Below are positions 1 through 8,049 of a stretch of DNA of 11,570 bases, in pieces. The notes beneath the pieces were generated by a model. That model saw nothing but the letters and a program-made list of their open reading frames with translations, was not told the DNA's origin and did not search any database. A program made the translations under genes and the position numbers. Position 1 is the first letter of the stretch. Every line of letters begins with the position of its first letter. Origin of the DNA: Dictyocoela muelleri (Eukaryota; Microsporidia). The stretch is from the NCBI GenBank assembly GCA_016256075.1, contig SDVU01000651.1, forward strand, positions 1-11,570, in the 5' to 3' direction.

Positions 1-29
1 ACCAAAGGTCTTAGACCACGGTAGGAGAC

Positions 30-235
30 AACTCTCCGGGTTGGCAGCTATGGATGTTGTCAACATGTAATATATATTACTTTTAATGAAATTCAGAATG
101 CTAACTTCAATATTGAAATGTTGATTGTAGATAAACTACCCATTGAAATTATTCTCGGAAATGACTTTCTATTAAATAATGAAGCTATTATTCATTTTAC
201 AGAAGAGAACATCCAGTTGTCGGGGTTAATTGTTA
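30..235 (+). pseudogene. Gypsy protease (retropepsin) C-terminal part, fossil
   Basis: Only the C-terminal part of an aspartic protease is present. The diagnostic block is IILGNDFL (about 148-171), the hydrophobic-hydrophobic-Gly motif with the following NDFL seen at the end of gypsy retropepsins. The upstream residues resemble a flap region. In the family this enzyme cleaves the Gag-Pol polyprotein inside the particle. The catalytic DSGA-type motif would lie before the window. It belongs to the broken element 1-3001. Confidence 0.75.
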
Positions 236-399
236 ATTTCGAATCTAAAAATAAATTAAAAAATAAAAATGATAATAAAACTTTATGTAATTACGAAGAA
301 AATGATATAAAAAATTATATAAATAGCACTTCTAAATTTAAAAAACTCGGCAGTTACAGCAAGGAAAAACATAAAATTCACTTGTTTGATAAACCTAAA

Positions 400-1180
400 A
401 TTATATCTAAACAACATCCAGTACCATTTAGTTTAAGAAATGAGCAAAGAGATCATATAAATAATCTCATTTCAAAAAATTATTCGCAAGTCACATGAAT
501 CTTATTGTTCTCCTACATTTTTTATTGAAAAGAAAGGGAGTAAAGATCTAAGATTGGTAATAGATTATTCTGAAATAAATAAAGTAGCCACTAAAGAAGT
601 TTTTCATGCCCTAATTTACATGAATGAATTCTAGAATTAGTAAATTTTAATAAATTTAGTTATATAGATTTAAACATGGAGTACAATCAAATACAGATGG
701 ATAAAAATTCAATAATATACGAGTTTCATAATTTTAAATGAACAATATGAATATCTAAGGTTGTCATTTGGACTATATAATGCACCTAGAAGTTTTCAGA
801 GAACGATGTTATCAATTCTGGATGATTTAAGATACGTTAAAGTTTATCTTGATGATGTTATTGTTTATACTAAAAAAGATGAAAATCATAAGAACCATGT
901 GATAGAAGTGATTAAAAGACTGAACGAAGCAGGGATGACTATAAATTTAGATAAATTTAAATTTAGTCAAATAAAAATAGAATACTTGTGTCATTATATA
1001 ACTCCTAATGGATACTTTCCAAAGATAGATAAGGTAAAAATTGATAAAAATTGAAAATTAACAAATACTAAACGTCAACTCCAAAAACTCATAGGAATAA
1101 TAAACTGGTTTAGACCATTTCTATCAAATCTTAGCCAAAAAATATTATATTTAGCTGATAAATTAAAGAAGGAAACTAAT
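400..1180 (+). pseudogene. Gypsy reverse transcriptase, fossil
   Basis: Several RT blocks can be read in order: an entry block around 406-480 (PVPFSLRNEQ), LRLVIDYSEIN (about 547-580), a FxYxDLxxxYxQI block (about 655-695), LSFGLYNAPRSFQ (about 762-800), and YLDDVIVY (about 844-870) with the catalytic aspartate pair. A thumb or connection block similar to LIGIINWFRPF follows at about 1090-1125. In the family this polymerase copies the genomic RNA into cDNA in the particle. The longest surviving piece covers about 761-1054. The region is broken, and the reading-frame remnants belong to the element 1-3001. Confidence 0.92.
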
Positions 1181-1224
1181 CAATTATACGATCTAAAAAT
1201 GAAATAGATAAGATGAAATGTATT

Positions 1225-1615
1225 GGGGCACAAATTCAAAATGCGCCTAGACTTTCTTATCCTAAATACAATTAAATATTTTATATCAAGGTCAATGCAG
1301 GTGAAAGAGGAATAGGAGGTATAGTATACCAAAAACAAGGTATATTAGGATTTTTTAGTTACAAATTTACTTCAACTGAAGAAAATTATTCAGTAGTAGA
1401 TAAATAAACTTTCGCGATTTATAAAATACTACTGAGGTTCAAAATGATGATATTCAATGGATTTATAATATTAAAAACCGATTATCGAAACTCTCTTTAT
1501 AAATACAAAGAAATAATTTCAAATATAAATAGATGGCGCGAAATATTTAATGAATTTACTATTTAAATTAAATATATTATGTAAAAAAATGTTTTAGCTG
1601 ATCATTTATCGAGAG
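1225..1615 (+). pseudogene. Gypsy RNase H, fossil
   Basis: A degraded RNase H domain follows RT. Recognisable blocks are APRLSYPKY at about 1240-1268, GERGIGGIVYQKQG at about 1300-1342, FFSYKFTSTEENYSVVDK at about 1350-1405, and the LADHLSRD-type end at about 1593-1618, which is typical of the RNase H/integrase boundary in gypsy elements. The domain would remove RNA from RNA-DNA hybrids during reverse transcription. It is broken and is a part of the element 1-3001. Confidence 0.85.
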
Positions 1616-1683
1616 ACCTTCCAAAAACCTTTATAAACTTAGAAAATGAAAATCTTGATGTTAAAGTTCTTCAAATTATAGAG

Positions 1684-2580
1684 ATGCTTGGGCATCCAGG
1701 TAAACTAAGAACATTCAAAACAATAAGAGATAAATACAAATTTCAGATAAGTTATAAAGATGTTATTTCAATATTAGAAAAATGTATTAAATGCAAAATG
1801 AATGTTAATGATAAGATCAAATATGGCAAGGTAACAGGAATTTGCATTTCTAAATTTTCTATGGATATATTGTCATTTGATATAATCGGGACTTTCACAA
1901 ACAATGAATTTAATTTAAAACCAGAAAACAACAAATTCTATTTTTTTAACCATTACTGGCATCTTTACAAGATTCACTGAAATTTATAAATTAAATTGAA
2001 TAGGATCGAAAGATATCATTAATAACAGTTTTGGTCCATTTTTCAGCAAACACGAAATTCCTTATAAACTTATAACAGACAATGGTCCACAATACATAAG
2101 TACCGAATTTCAAATTATTTAAAAAATAAACATTGAACACAAACGAATAAGCATTTATGATCCAACTTCAAATGGAATTTCAGAAAGACTCAATCAAACT
2201 ATTTTAATGGGATTAAGAATTTATCGAGGGACACCAATGGAATTAATATTAGAAAAAAATTTTAAAAAATTTAAATGAAACATACAATACAGTGATGAAA
2301 AATTTCCCTAAAAAAGCATTTAATAATTAAAAAAAATACTAACAATAATGAAATAATTAAAATTAAAGAATTAAATATAAAAACGAAGAATAAAAATTTA
2401 AGTGAAATAAATAATATTAGAAAAGAAATTGAATATAAAAAAGGAGATTTTATTCTATTAAAAAATCATAAATATGGCAAACTTAAACACAAATATCTGG
2501 GGCCATTCAAGATTATTGAAACATTTGAAAATAAGAATATCGTTAAAATAGTGAACCTAATGGAAAATTTGGTATAAATA
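1684..2580 (+). pseudogene. Gypsy integrase, fossil
   Basis: The N-terminal HHCC zinc-binding domain is visible as GHPG near the start and CIKCKMN near 1780 (His and CxxC ligands). The catalytic core then shows MDILSFDIIG (about 1861-1890), LITDNGPQYIS (about 2068-2101) and ISERLNQT (about 2176-2200), corresponding to the D, D and E of the DDE triad. A C-terminal block similar to LKHKYLGPFKII (about 2482-2517) is the GPF/Y-type module of Ty3/gypsy integrases. In the family this enzyme inserts the cDNA into chromosomes. The domain is broken. Confidence 0.9.
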
Positions 2581-2617
2581 TAAAGAATATAAAGCCTATA
2601 AAAATGTAAAATTTATT

Positions 2618-2629
2618 AGGAGAGCAGGA
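2618..2629 (+). other. Polypurine tract of the LTR element
   Basis: A purine-rich run, AGGAGAGCAGGA, ends directly before the TG that opens the 3' LTR. This is the position and composition expected of the plus-strand primer of an LTR retrotransposon. Confidence 0.7.
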
Positions 2630-3001
2630 TGTCGTGTGTAGGATAAACGACATAAATTTTGTTTCGATTTTGAATGATTTTTAATTGGATGGATTTTGAT
2701 TGGTTTATTTCGAAAACAAATAATTTCATCTTAAACATTTAAATGTTTAGAATTATTGATGTATTTGTTTTAATTGGTTGTTGTTGATTAAAGCTATTTA
2801 AGAAAATGAAATTAAATAAATATGAGTTTTAAGAAAAATTTTAAACGTTTAAATTTTCAAAGAGGACAATTAAAAAGCAAAAAAATGAGATGCTTTCAGA
2901 GGATCTCAAAAGGCATTCCAATTCACGAAAGACACCATCAGAGGTTCTTTCAATATACCATAGGTATATAACAGGGTAGAGTCCCCTGTGTGGACACGAC
3001 A
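2630..3001 (+). repeat. 3' LTR (372 bp) of the gypsy element
   Basis: The LTR starts TGTCGTGT and ends ACACGACA, a perfect 8-bp inverted terminal pair with the canonical TG...CA. It follows the polypurine tract. Near its 3' end is a TATA-like TATATAA at 2965-2971, followed by a small hairpin (ACAGGG 2971-2976 with CCCTGT 2984-2989). An AATAAA is present at about 2815-2820. Unlike pol it shows no obvious damage. The base run following it, ATATT (3002-3006), is the expected target-site duplicate, but its partner lies upstream of the window. Confidence 0.88.
2965..2971 (+). promoter_or_regulatory. TATA-like box in the LTR
   Basis: TATATAA stands alone in a less AT-rich tract about 30 bases before the LTR end. 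Its position near the 3' end of the LTR would leave only a very short transcribed segment, so its role as a promoter is tentative. Confidence 0.35.
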
Positions 3002-3009
3002 ATATTAGT

Positions 3010-3880
3010 TAAAAAAATAATTTATTTTTAGATAATTTGAAAGAAATCAGAAAATTAAACGTCTTTATAATTTCAGAAAACAATAAAAATATTTAGGTGG
3101 TCTGCTAAAGTGTTAAGACAAATCCCATAACTGTAATTTTTTATTTTTTTAAGTGCCTCCAAAAAAAATTATATTTTTTGTGTGTTTGCTTTTGTTATAG
3201 GATCAACAAAAAATGTTTTTGATTAACAGAATCAATATATCGGTCTTGTATTTTATTTTTATAAACAGACTATTTATCTGATACCATATATGTTTTCTTG
3301 ACAATTTATCTTTCAATAATTGGCAGAAGTGTAAATTCTTGTCTGGTAACTACAACTTAACAATAACCACTTTTATACTCAACAGCACCCAATATCCAGA
3401 CCTGTTACCAATATATCCTACACAATATTTTCATTTTACTTAATTAGTCTCCATGATCTGCACTTCTTATAAAAACCCTCCCAATTTTTTCTTATTATTT
3501 CTAACATAAGCAGAAATTTTTCCACGAAATAAATAAATTAATGTTTTATATTTATTCTCACCAATTTTGCAAAGTCTCAAAACATATTCTCTTGGAAAGT
3601 GATTTTTTTCAAAGAAATAAAAATAAAATTTTAAAAATAATTTCGTAGATATAAATTTGACTATTAACGGCGTATCATTAAGAATGCCATGTGTTTTTTG
3701 CTTTAGAACATTTCTAAACTTTACAAATTTCATTTTTTTTCGCTTGGTTTTAATTTCATGGTTTTACTGCAATTAGTACAGATCTTATACTCAGGAATAA
3801 TTTTAAGCCCTGTAAAAGCTGTATTATTCGATCATTATTTTGTAAAAATATAAATAACTCTTCATCAGGAAATTATTTAT
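3010..3880 (-). pseudogene. Merlin transposase, copy A (dead)
   Basis: This is a DDE transposase of the IS1016/IS1595 (ISXO2-like) family, which in living copies cuts and pastes Merlin elements. Reading from 3880 down, a CTNCSKTMKL zinc-ribbon half (about 3755-3790) comes first. The longest open piece is at 3467-3733 (helical region with LFRGKISAYV and KKKLGG). Next are EVQIMET (about 3446-3466), GAVEYKSGYC (about 3365-3395), FVDPITKANTQKI (about 3165-3205) and LKKIKNYSYGIC (about 3120-3155). The first catalytic Asp (IDE in the family, and IDET in copy B) is Met here (codon 3452-3454). The third acidic position after QKI is a stop codon. There are several other stops and frameshifts. It is clearly non-functional and more degraded than copy B. 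Confidence 0.85.
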
Positions 3881-3920
3881 TCTTTTAAGCATAAAGGGTT
3901 TACAAAAAAAATATATATAT
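3762..3920. repeat. 159-bp direct repeat, left copy
   Basis: This copy is nearly identical to 5533-5691 in the same orientation. I count three substitutions over about 145 aligned bases, plus a length difference in the final A/TA run. The sequence is the 5' end of the Merlin A transposase region: on the minus strand it holds the ICTNCSK zinc-ribbon start and the upstream leader. The two copies exactly flank the MULE. Confidence 0.95.
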
Positions 3921-4149
3921 CCCTTTCCGAAAAAAATGCCAATGTCATAAAAATAAAATTTTAATCAATTTGTAAAAATAAAATGATTGCAATAATAAAT
4001 ACTATTAAAAAATATAAACATTAATAATAACAATCAAAATAATTGCTTGGGTGATCATTTTTAAATTAAACGATAATTAATTAAATTTTATTAATTTATA
4101 ATTTAATTTAGAAATATATCTAAAATTCCACATAAATTATCATAAAATT

Positions 4150-5356
4150 TATAATCGGAATATTCTTCAAAATTCATAACAATGTTTCTTAGTTGGTTGT
4201 CTTTTTTATTAAAAAAATGCAAGATTTCAAACCAGTAATTATAAAATTTATCCTTCGTTCCTATTTCTTTAAAACATCAATTATTTTTCCTAATGGCAGG
4301 TCTTTTTCAAAATTTTTGAATTTAAATTTCTGTGTTACACCTCACAACTGTTCGTTGTGGTGGGAATATTGTCATTAATTTGCTGATTAGGTGACCAATA
4401 TGAGATTTCATTAGTTGGTAATTTTTTATTATTATCTATGAAATTATTCTTAAAATAAATGATAAATTTCTCATGACATTGATCATCTCTCTTAGCAAGC
4501 ATATTTTTTTGAATTCATTTTTAATAATATTGGGTGAGACAAATGTTAGGAAGATCATATATTTTACGAATTTTTTAAATTCGAAATTCATTTTATATAT
4601 TTCAATTAATTTTTGTTTTTAAAAATTTCATTATTATTTGTTTTAGATGAAAATAACATCCTTTTATTTCAGAATTTTTAAATATATTTTTTAATGAGTT
4701 ATCCGCAGCAAGTTTAAAATCTATTACAATATATTTGGGGGGGTGTTATTTATTTTGCCTCTAATATATGAAAATGCATTATTATATGAATTTGTATTTC
4801 TTTTCTTCATAAATATATATAATATAGGTATTATTTTGGAAAAGTAAGAGGCATGAAGTATGTATACTTTTTTGAAACCTTTAAGGGAAATATAAAATGT
4901 TATATCTCAGAGGTACAATTTTGTTTTTTCTAAAATTTTTAAATTATTATTAGTATAAAAAATGATTATTTTTCTTAATTATCGTGTCCATTATCATATT
5001 GCAGAAAAATATTATTGTCAAATGTATATTTGTACATTTCTAAAATTTCTATATCTTGATTTTTTTTTGTTGAATTTTTCATTTCTTATGCGTATAAATA
5101 GTCTCGAATGTTACGAATTTTGTTTAAATCAGAAAAAAAAAATTTTATCATTCAAATCATGAGTAGCTTGTAACAAAGTATTTTCAAAATTTTCTGTCGT
5201 TTCAGCCGCAGATTTTTTCGGGTGATTATTCACCCTTATCTTTGTGATTCGTTCTTTATCGTCTGGATACCAATGTGTTTGAGAAGATAATATATGAAGA
5301 ATTTCAAGGTCTTTGTTAATTTTACCAAGAAATTTATTCTTATGCACATCCAACAT
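4150..5356 (-). pseudogene. MULE transposase, fragmentary
   Basis: Read from 5356 downward, the N-terminal open piece (5129-5356) ends in a FLYWCH-like tail, RVNNHPKKSAAETTENFENT. The DDE core follows: YIFMKKRNTNSYNNAFSYIR (about 4745-4805), IDFKLAAD (4702-4725), which carries the second catalytic Asp, and GCYFHLKQI (4639-4662), the family's gC-FHl-Q motif. Near the C terminus are EISYWSPNQQINDNIP (about 4365-4415) and TTNSCEV-HRNLNS (about 4320-4360), corresponding to the RTNN-EgwHr motif with the Trp codon now a stop. The block with the first Asp (DGTFK in the family) is too eroded to read. Multiple stops and frameshifts make this a pseudogene. In living relatives it moves MULEs by cut and paste. 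Confidence 0.83.
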
Positions 5357-5464
5357 ATATGATTATTGTATTTTTTCATCATGTTATTACAAAACCATCA
5401 TGTATGATCTTATTTTTTCACTTTTGTGATAATATGATTTCAAGAAAATTGGCCATTTGGGGTT

Positions 5465-5532
5465 GGCATTTTTTCGGAAAAATTACAACAACATTTTCCG
5501 AAAGAACGACTTTGTCGTTTTTCAGGAATGCC
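5465..5532. repeat. Palindromic right end of the MULE
   Basis: The 68-bp tract starts GGCATT and ends AATGCC. Inside it, TTTTCGGAAAA can pair with TTTTCCGAAA, and AACGAC (5505-5510) pairs with GTCGTT (5514-5519) across a three-base loop. With flanking A/T bases the last stem reaches about 10 bp. It stands between the inner terminal repeat and the 159-bp direct repeat. Confidence 0.6.
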
Positions 5533-5691
5533 TTTTACTGCAATTAGTACAGATATTATACTCAGGAATAATTTTAAGACCTGTAAAAGCTGTATTATTC
5601 GATCATTATTTTGTAAAAATATAAATAACTCTTCATCAGGAAATTATTTATTCTTTTAAGCATAAAGAGTTTACAAAAAAATTATATATAA
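5533..5691 (-). repeat. 159-bp direct repeat, right copy (Merlin 5' fragment)
   Basis: This is the second copy of 3762-3920, same orientation. Read on the minus strand it is a Merlin leader and transposase start that stops just after the CTNCSK half of the zinc ribbon, where the MULE end begins. No further Merlin coding sequence lies next to it. Confidence 0.93.
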
Positions 5692-5703
5692 AATATAATT
5701 ATG

Positions 5704-5977
5704 TGACCGGGCTTTAGACTACCCTATGGAAATTTGAAACTTCAATACATAAGAGGAATCCACATAGAGCTTATTTAAAATAAGTGTAAAATTGCAGGAT
5801 ATTTTCAGATATGTAAATATTTTCATAGAAGCGAAGTAATTCAGAGGTTATAAGAATATATTCACATATCTAAAAATATCTTGCAATTTTACACTTATTT
5901 TTAAATAAGCTTTATGTGTTTTCCTCTTATGAATTGAAGTTTCCAATTTGCCATAGGGGGTCCAAGTTCCGGTGAGA
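5704..5977. mobile_element. Foldback/MITE-like palindrome 1
   Basis: Two inverted arms of about 118 bp (5704-5822 and about 5854-5977) are separated by a loop of roughly 30 bases. The arms share blocks such as AAGTGTAAAATTGCA, CATAAGAGGA and CCCTATGG, with roughly 85% identity by eye. No target-site duplication was found. It has no coding capacity; the apparent reading frame on the minus strand through the right arm is fortuitous. This looks like a non-autonomous inverted-repeat element of unknown parent family. Confidence 0.82.
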
Positions 5978-6603
5978 ACCGAAGAAGTAACTTTCGTAGG
6001 CGTGATATAAGAGCGGCGGCGCATCTCTGAAAATATTAGCAAAAAACGTGAGCCTCTAATTACACTTTAACAGCTCATTCATTGAAAAAGAATATCATTT
6101 ATACAGCTCTGGGCCTCTGTTAACTTAGTAGTGACTTATTATTGGAACAGTAAGAAGTAGAGGTCTAAATGCTCTAGTAAGAGCCAAATATCCGATCTGG
6201 GAACTATATTTGTTGTCAATATGTAAAATAAATATATACCGGCAAATTTTATTTACGGATCGACAAATTTTGCTTCGTGTACAGGCACTGGTTTATGTAC
6301 CGGGTGTTGCCAACCACTGCCTTAGATGCTTCACTAAATTCATCGTCAACCTCCGAGAAGCTCACATCTAAAATTTTCATAATATACTAACTCGTAATCA
6401 GCTAAACCACACTGTAAAAACTATATGTTAGAAATTGATGCTATTTCCTTTCAAAATTATATATTAAAGTGACGCCTACGAGATTCGAGCCTCAACAATA
6501 AATTTTTACATTCGATAATGTTTATGTTTGAGCTATCTAGCACGAAAAAACTTGAAATAATAATTGTTGTTTAAATAAACAAATTTGGACTATCCAACGG
6601 TAT
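5978..6603. other. Unclassified, less AT-rich spacer
   Basis: There is no convincing gene, RNA or known element here. The stretch 5990-6360 has clearly more G and C than the rest of the window. A 10-bp inverted pair, TCGTAGGCGT (5994-6003) and ACGCCTACGA (6472-6481), may delimit a 488-bp non-autonomous element. A near repeat of CAAATTTT flanked by CGG/CGA occurs around 6242 and 6260. Confidence 0.5.
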
Positions 6604-6606
6604 ATC

Positions 6607-6877
6607 CCTCATATACTCGAGTTTTAATTTTTAAAAGCATAGATTTTTTATCTTGTTTCAAATAAGCTTAAATAGCGATATAAATATATGTAATTGATAC
6701 CATTTAATTTTATTATATTTTTGATTTAAAAAATCGAGCAAAACATCATTTTTGAAAAATGAAAAGTTTAATGAGAAGAAATTAATTGATTCCATGTATT
6801 TATGCCGTGATTTTAAGCTTATTTTAAACAATAAACAAACTCTATGCTTTTAAAAATTGAAACTCGAGTATATGAGG
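6607..6877. mobile_element. Foldback/MITE-like palindrome 2
   Basis: The ends are a 37-bp inverted repeat with one mismatch (6607-6643 and 6841-6877), opening CCTCATATACTCGAG. Weaker inverted similarity continues inward, for example AAATAAGCTTAAA near 6660 and TTTAAGCTTATTTT near 6812. The 271-bp element has no coding capacity. No clear target-site duplication is seen, and it is unrelated by eye to palindrome 1. Confidence 0.75.
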
Positions 6878-7085
6878 AATCTAGTAAATTGAAGAACACA
6901 AATTTATTAATATTTTTCTTTTTTTTTCACATAAGACAAAATATGTTAAAAAGAAGAATTGTATTTGACCAATATTTATATCATATTCTCTTCTTTTTTC
7001 TTTTTTTTTTACATACATCATCAGATTTACGATTCGACTTGCATGTATTTTGGAAATTAAATTAGATAAATTATTTAATGTATTA

Positions 7086-7093
7086 ATTATAAT
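7086..7093. repeat. hAT target-site duplication, left
   Basis: ATTATAAT lies directly before the hAT left terminus and is repeated exactly at 10390-10397. The length of 8 bp is diagnostic of hAT insertion. Confidence 0.85.
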
Positions 7094-7107
7094 TAGAACT
7101 GAGTGAC

Positions 7108-7181
7108 AATACGGGTTTCTTATGTTGAAAATACGGGGTTTTGGAGATAAAATACGGTGTTTTTGGAGATGAAAATACAGG
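7108..7181. repeat. hAT left subterminal repeats (AATACGG x4)
   Basis: AATACGGG or close variants occur at 7108-7115, 7130-7137, 7151-7158 and 7174-7181 (the last reads AATACAGG). Spacing is about 21-23 bp, which is two helical turns. In hAT elements such arrays are the transposase binding sites; that role here is inferred. Confidence 0.7.
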
Positions 7182-7255
7182 GCAAATAAAATCGTTTTAA
7201 ATGCAAAATAAAAAAAATTAATATTTAAGGTTTTTTATATTTTAACACTGTGTTT

Positions 7256-7731
7256 TCATACAACAATAATTTTTAAAATACTAAAAATATATGTTGCAAT
7301 ACATTTTTTATTAAAATATGATGCTAAAAGAATTTCTTGAGATTTGACAGAAATACTTCGTTTGAGATCATCTAAAATTATCCCCATTTTGCTGAAACTT
7401 CTTTATATATCGACTGTTGTGAGAGGAACGTAGAGGAATAATTCTTCTTTTTCTATGCATTATATTGGATGTAAGTCGAAAAAAAGGAAATCAGAATTTT
7501 TTCAAGAAAAGTTTTATACTTAATTATTAAAGCCTCATTTTGCAGTTTTTTTTTCCACATCTCTTATATTATAATCTGTTGGATAGTCTATTATCACCAA
7601 TTTCTAATTCTGCAATGTATTTGACTAAAAAGCCTACTTTTTTAATTTCCCCTAGTTCTGCCAGAAAATTGGATTCCAGGAATATTTTGTGTATAGATGA
7701 ATAAACTTGATTAATTTTATTTATTTAATTA
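7256..7731 (-). pseudogene. hAT transposase, C-terminal part
   Basis: This is the downstream half of the transposase split by the Merlin insertion. Read from 7731 down, a helical segment FLAELGEIKKVGFLVKYIAE and the following LEIGDNRLSN (about 7570-7665) match the pre-dimerization region. The canonical hAT C-terminal dimerization block is at about 7310-7425: VPLTTVDI, then RSFSKMG, then ISVKSQEILLASYFNKKC. The Glu of the family's vdvERsFS motif is a stop codon here. The frame ends at a stop at 7256-7258, before the subterminal repeats. Other stops and shifts lie between about 7440 and 7560. It belongs with 9315-10264. Confidence 0.88.
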
Positions 7732-7738
7732 AAAAAAT
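7732..7738. repeat. Merlin B target-site duplication, left
   Basis: AAAAAAT directly precedes the GG that opens the inserted element and is repeated right after its last CC at 9308-9314. Low complexity makes the exact length uncertain; Merlin elements usually make 8-9 bp. Confidence 0.6.
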
Positions 7739-7748
7739 GGTTCTACAA

Positions 7749-7979
7749 CGGTTTATGCAACTCAAAAGAATTTAGGAGGGGTAATGAAAGTATTTTGAAA
7801 AAAACTAGAAATCGTCTGATAAAGAAGGACCCTAGATTTGTTTTTCATATACTCATAATTATTACTATATTTATGAGTATATGAAAAACAAATCCAGGGG
7901 CTTTCTTTATAAGACGATTTCGTAGTTTTTTCAATATACTTTCATTATCCCTCTTCAATTCTTTGAGTGGCATAAACCG
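7749..7979. repeat. Palindrome in the left Merlin B TIR
   Basis: The 231-bp inverted repeat starts CGGTTTATGC and ends GCATAAACCG. Both arms contain versions of AATGAAAGTAT, AATCGTCTGAT and CATATACTCATAA. The centre is near 7860. It is closely related to 9023-9297. Confidence 0.93.
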
Positions 7980-8049
7980 GGTCGCACGGTCATCGCTTAA
8001 TGAAAAAAAATTAAAAAAAATAATACAAATATTTAGAAAAAGTAAGGAA

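Larger units (their letters stand above)
1..3001 (+). mobile_element. Ty3/gypsy LTR retrotransposon, 3' portion, broken
   Basis: This is the 3' part of a Metaviridae-type (Ty3/gypsy) element. The parts lie in the classical gypsy order: protease tail, reverse transcriptase, RNase H, integrase, polypurine tract, 3' LTR. RNase H lies before integrase and integrase follows RT, which excludes the Ty1/copia order. The 5' LTR, primer-binding site, gag and the start of protease lie upstream of the window. The coding part is a fossil with roughly ten or more breaks spread over pol, and no full-length open frame remains. The 3' LTR looks whole. Age cannot be measured because only one LTR is present, but the decay of pol suggests an old insertion. 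Confidence 0.93.
3002..3920 (-). mobile_element. Merlin (IS1016/IS1595-type) element copy A, truncated
   Basis: This stretch is related along its length to the Merlin copy at 7739-9307, in the same orientation. Shared blocks run from the 3' UTR (for example GTCTTTATAATTTC near 3060 and 8095) through the transposase to the N-terminal zinc ribbon. No terminal inverted repeat is seen. The left end is cut at 3001/3002 by the gypsy LTR, and the right end stops at the MULE boundary near 3920. The left flank of the LTR insertion, including the missing Merlin end, would be upstream of the window. Confidence 0.82.
3921..5532 (-). mobile_element. Mutator-like element (MULE), decayed
   Basis: This 1.6-kb insert carries MULE transposase remnants on the minus strand. 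Near its left end is CCGAAAAAAATGCCAA (about 3927-3942), whose inverted counterpart TTGGCATTTTTTCGG lies at about 5463-5477. Together they form a terminal inverted repeat of about 17 bp. The right side carries about 52 further bases, including a hairpin, so the left end may be shortened. No 9-bp target-site duplication is seen next to the ends. Instead a 159-bp direct repeat abuts each end. The interior between 3945 and 4140 is AT-rich with no recognisable coding. Confidence 0.75.

Noticed and set aside
4193-4378. Plus-strand open frame of 61 codons
   Set aside because: Antisense to the MULE C-terminal block with the NSCE and HRNLNS residues.
3762-5691. Reading the 159-bp repeats as LTRs of one element
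   Set aside because: They lack TG...CA ends, primer-binding site and polypurine tract, and the sequence codes for the Merlin zinc ribbon.
5848-6042. Minus-strand open frame of 64 codons
   Set aside because: It runs through the right arm of the foldback and into the spacer. The composition follows the palindrome, and it resembles no protein family.
6472-6500. tRNA T-arm/B-box-like GATTCGAGCC
   Set aside because: The flanking bases do not form the five-base-pair stem, and no D-arm or anticodon arm is found upstream.
6844-7065. Plus-strand open frame rich in Phe
   Set aside because: It starts in the right arm of foldback 2 and crosses T-rich runs; low complexity, not a plausible gene.
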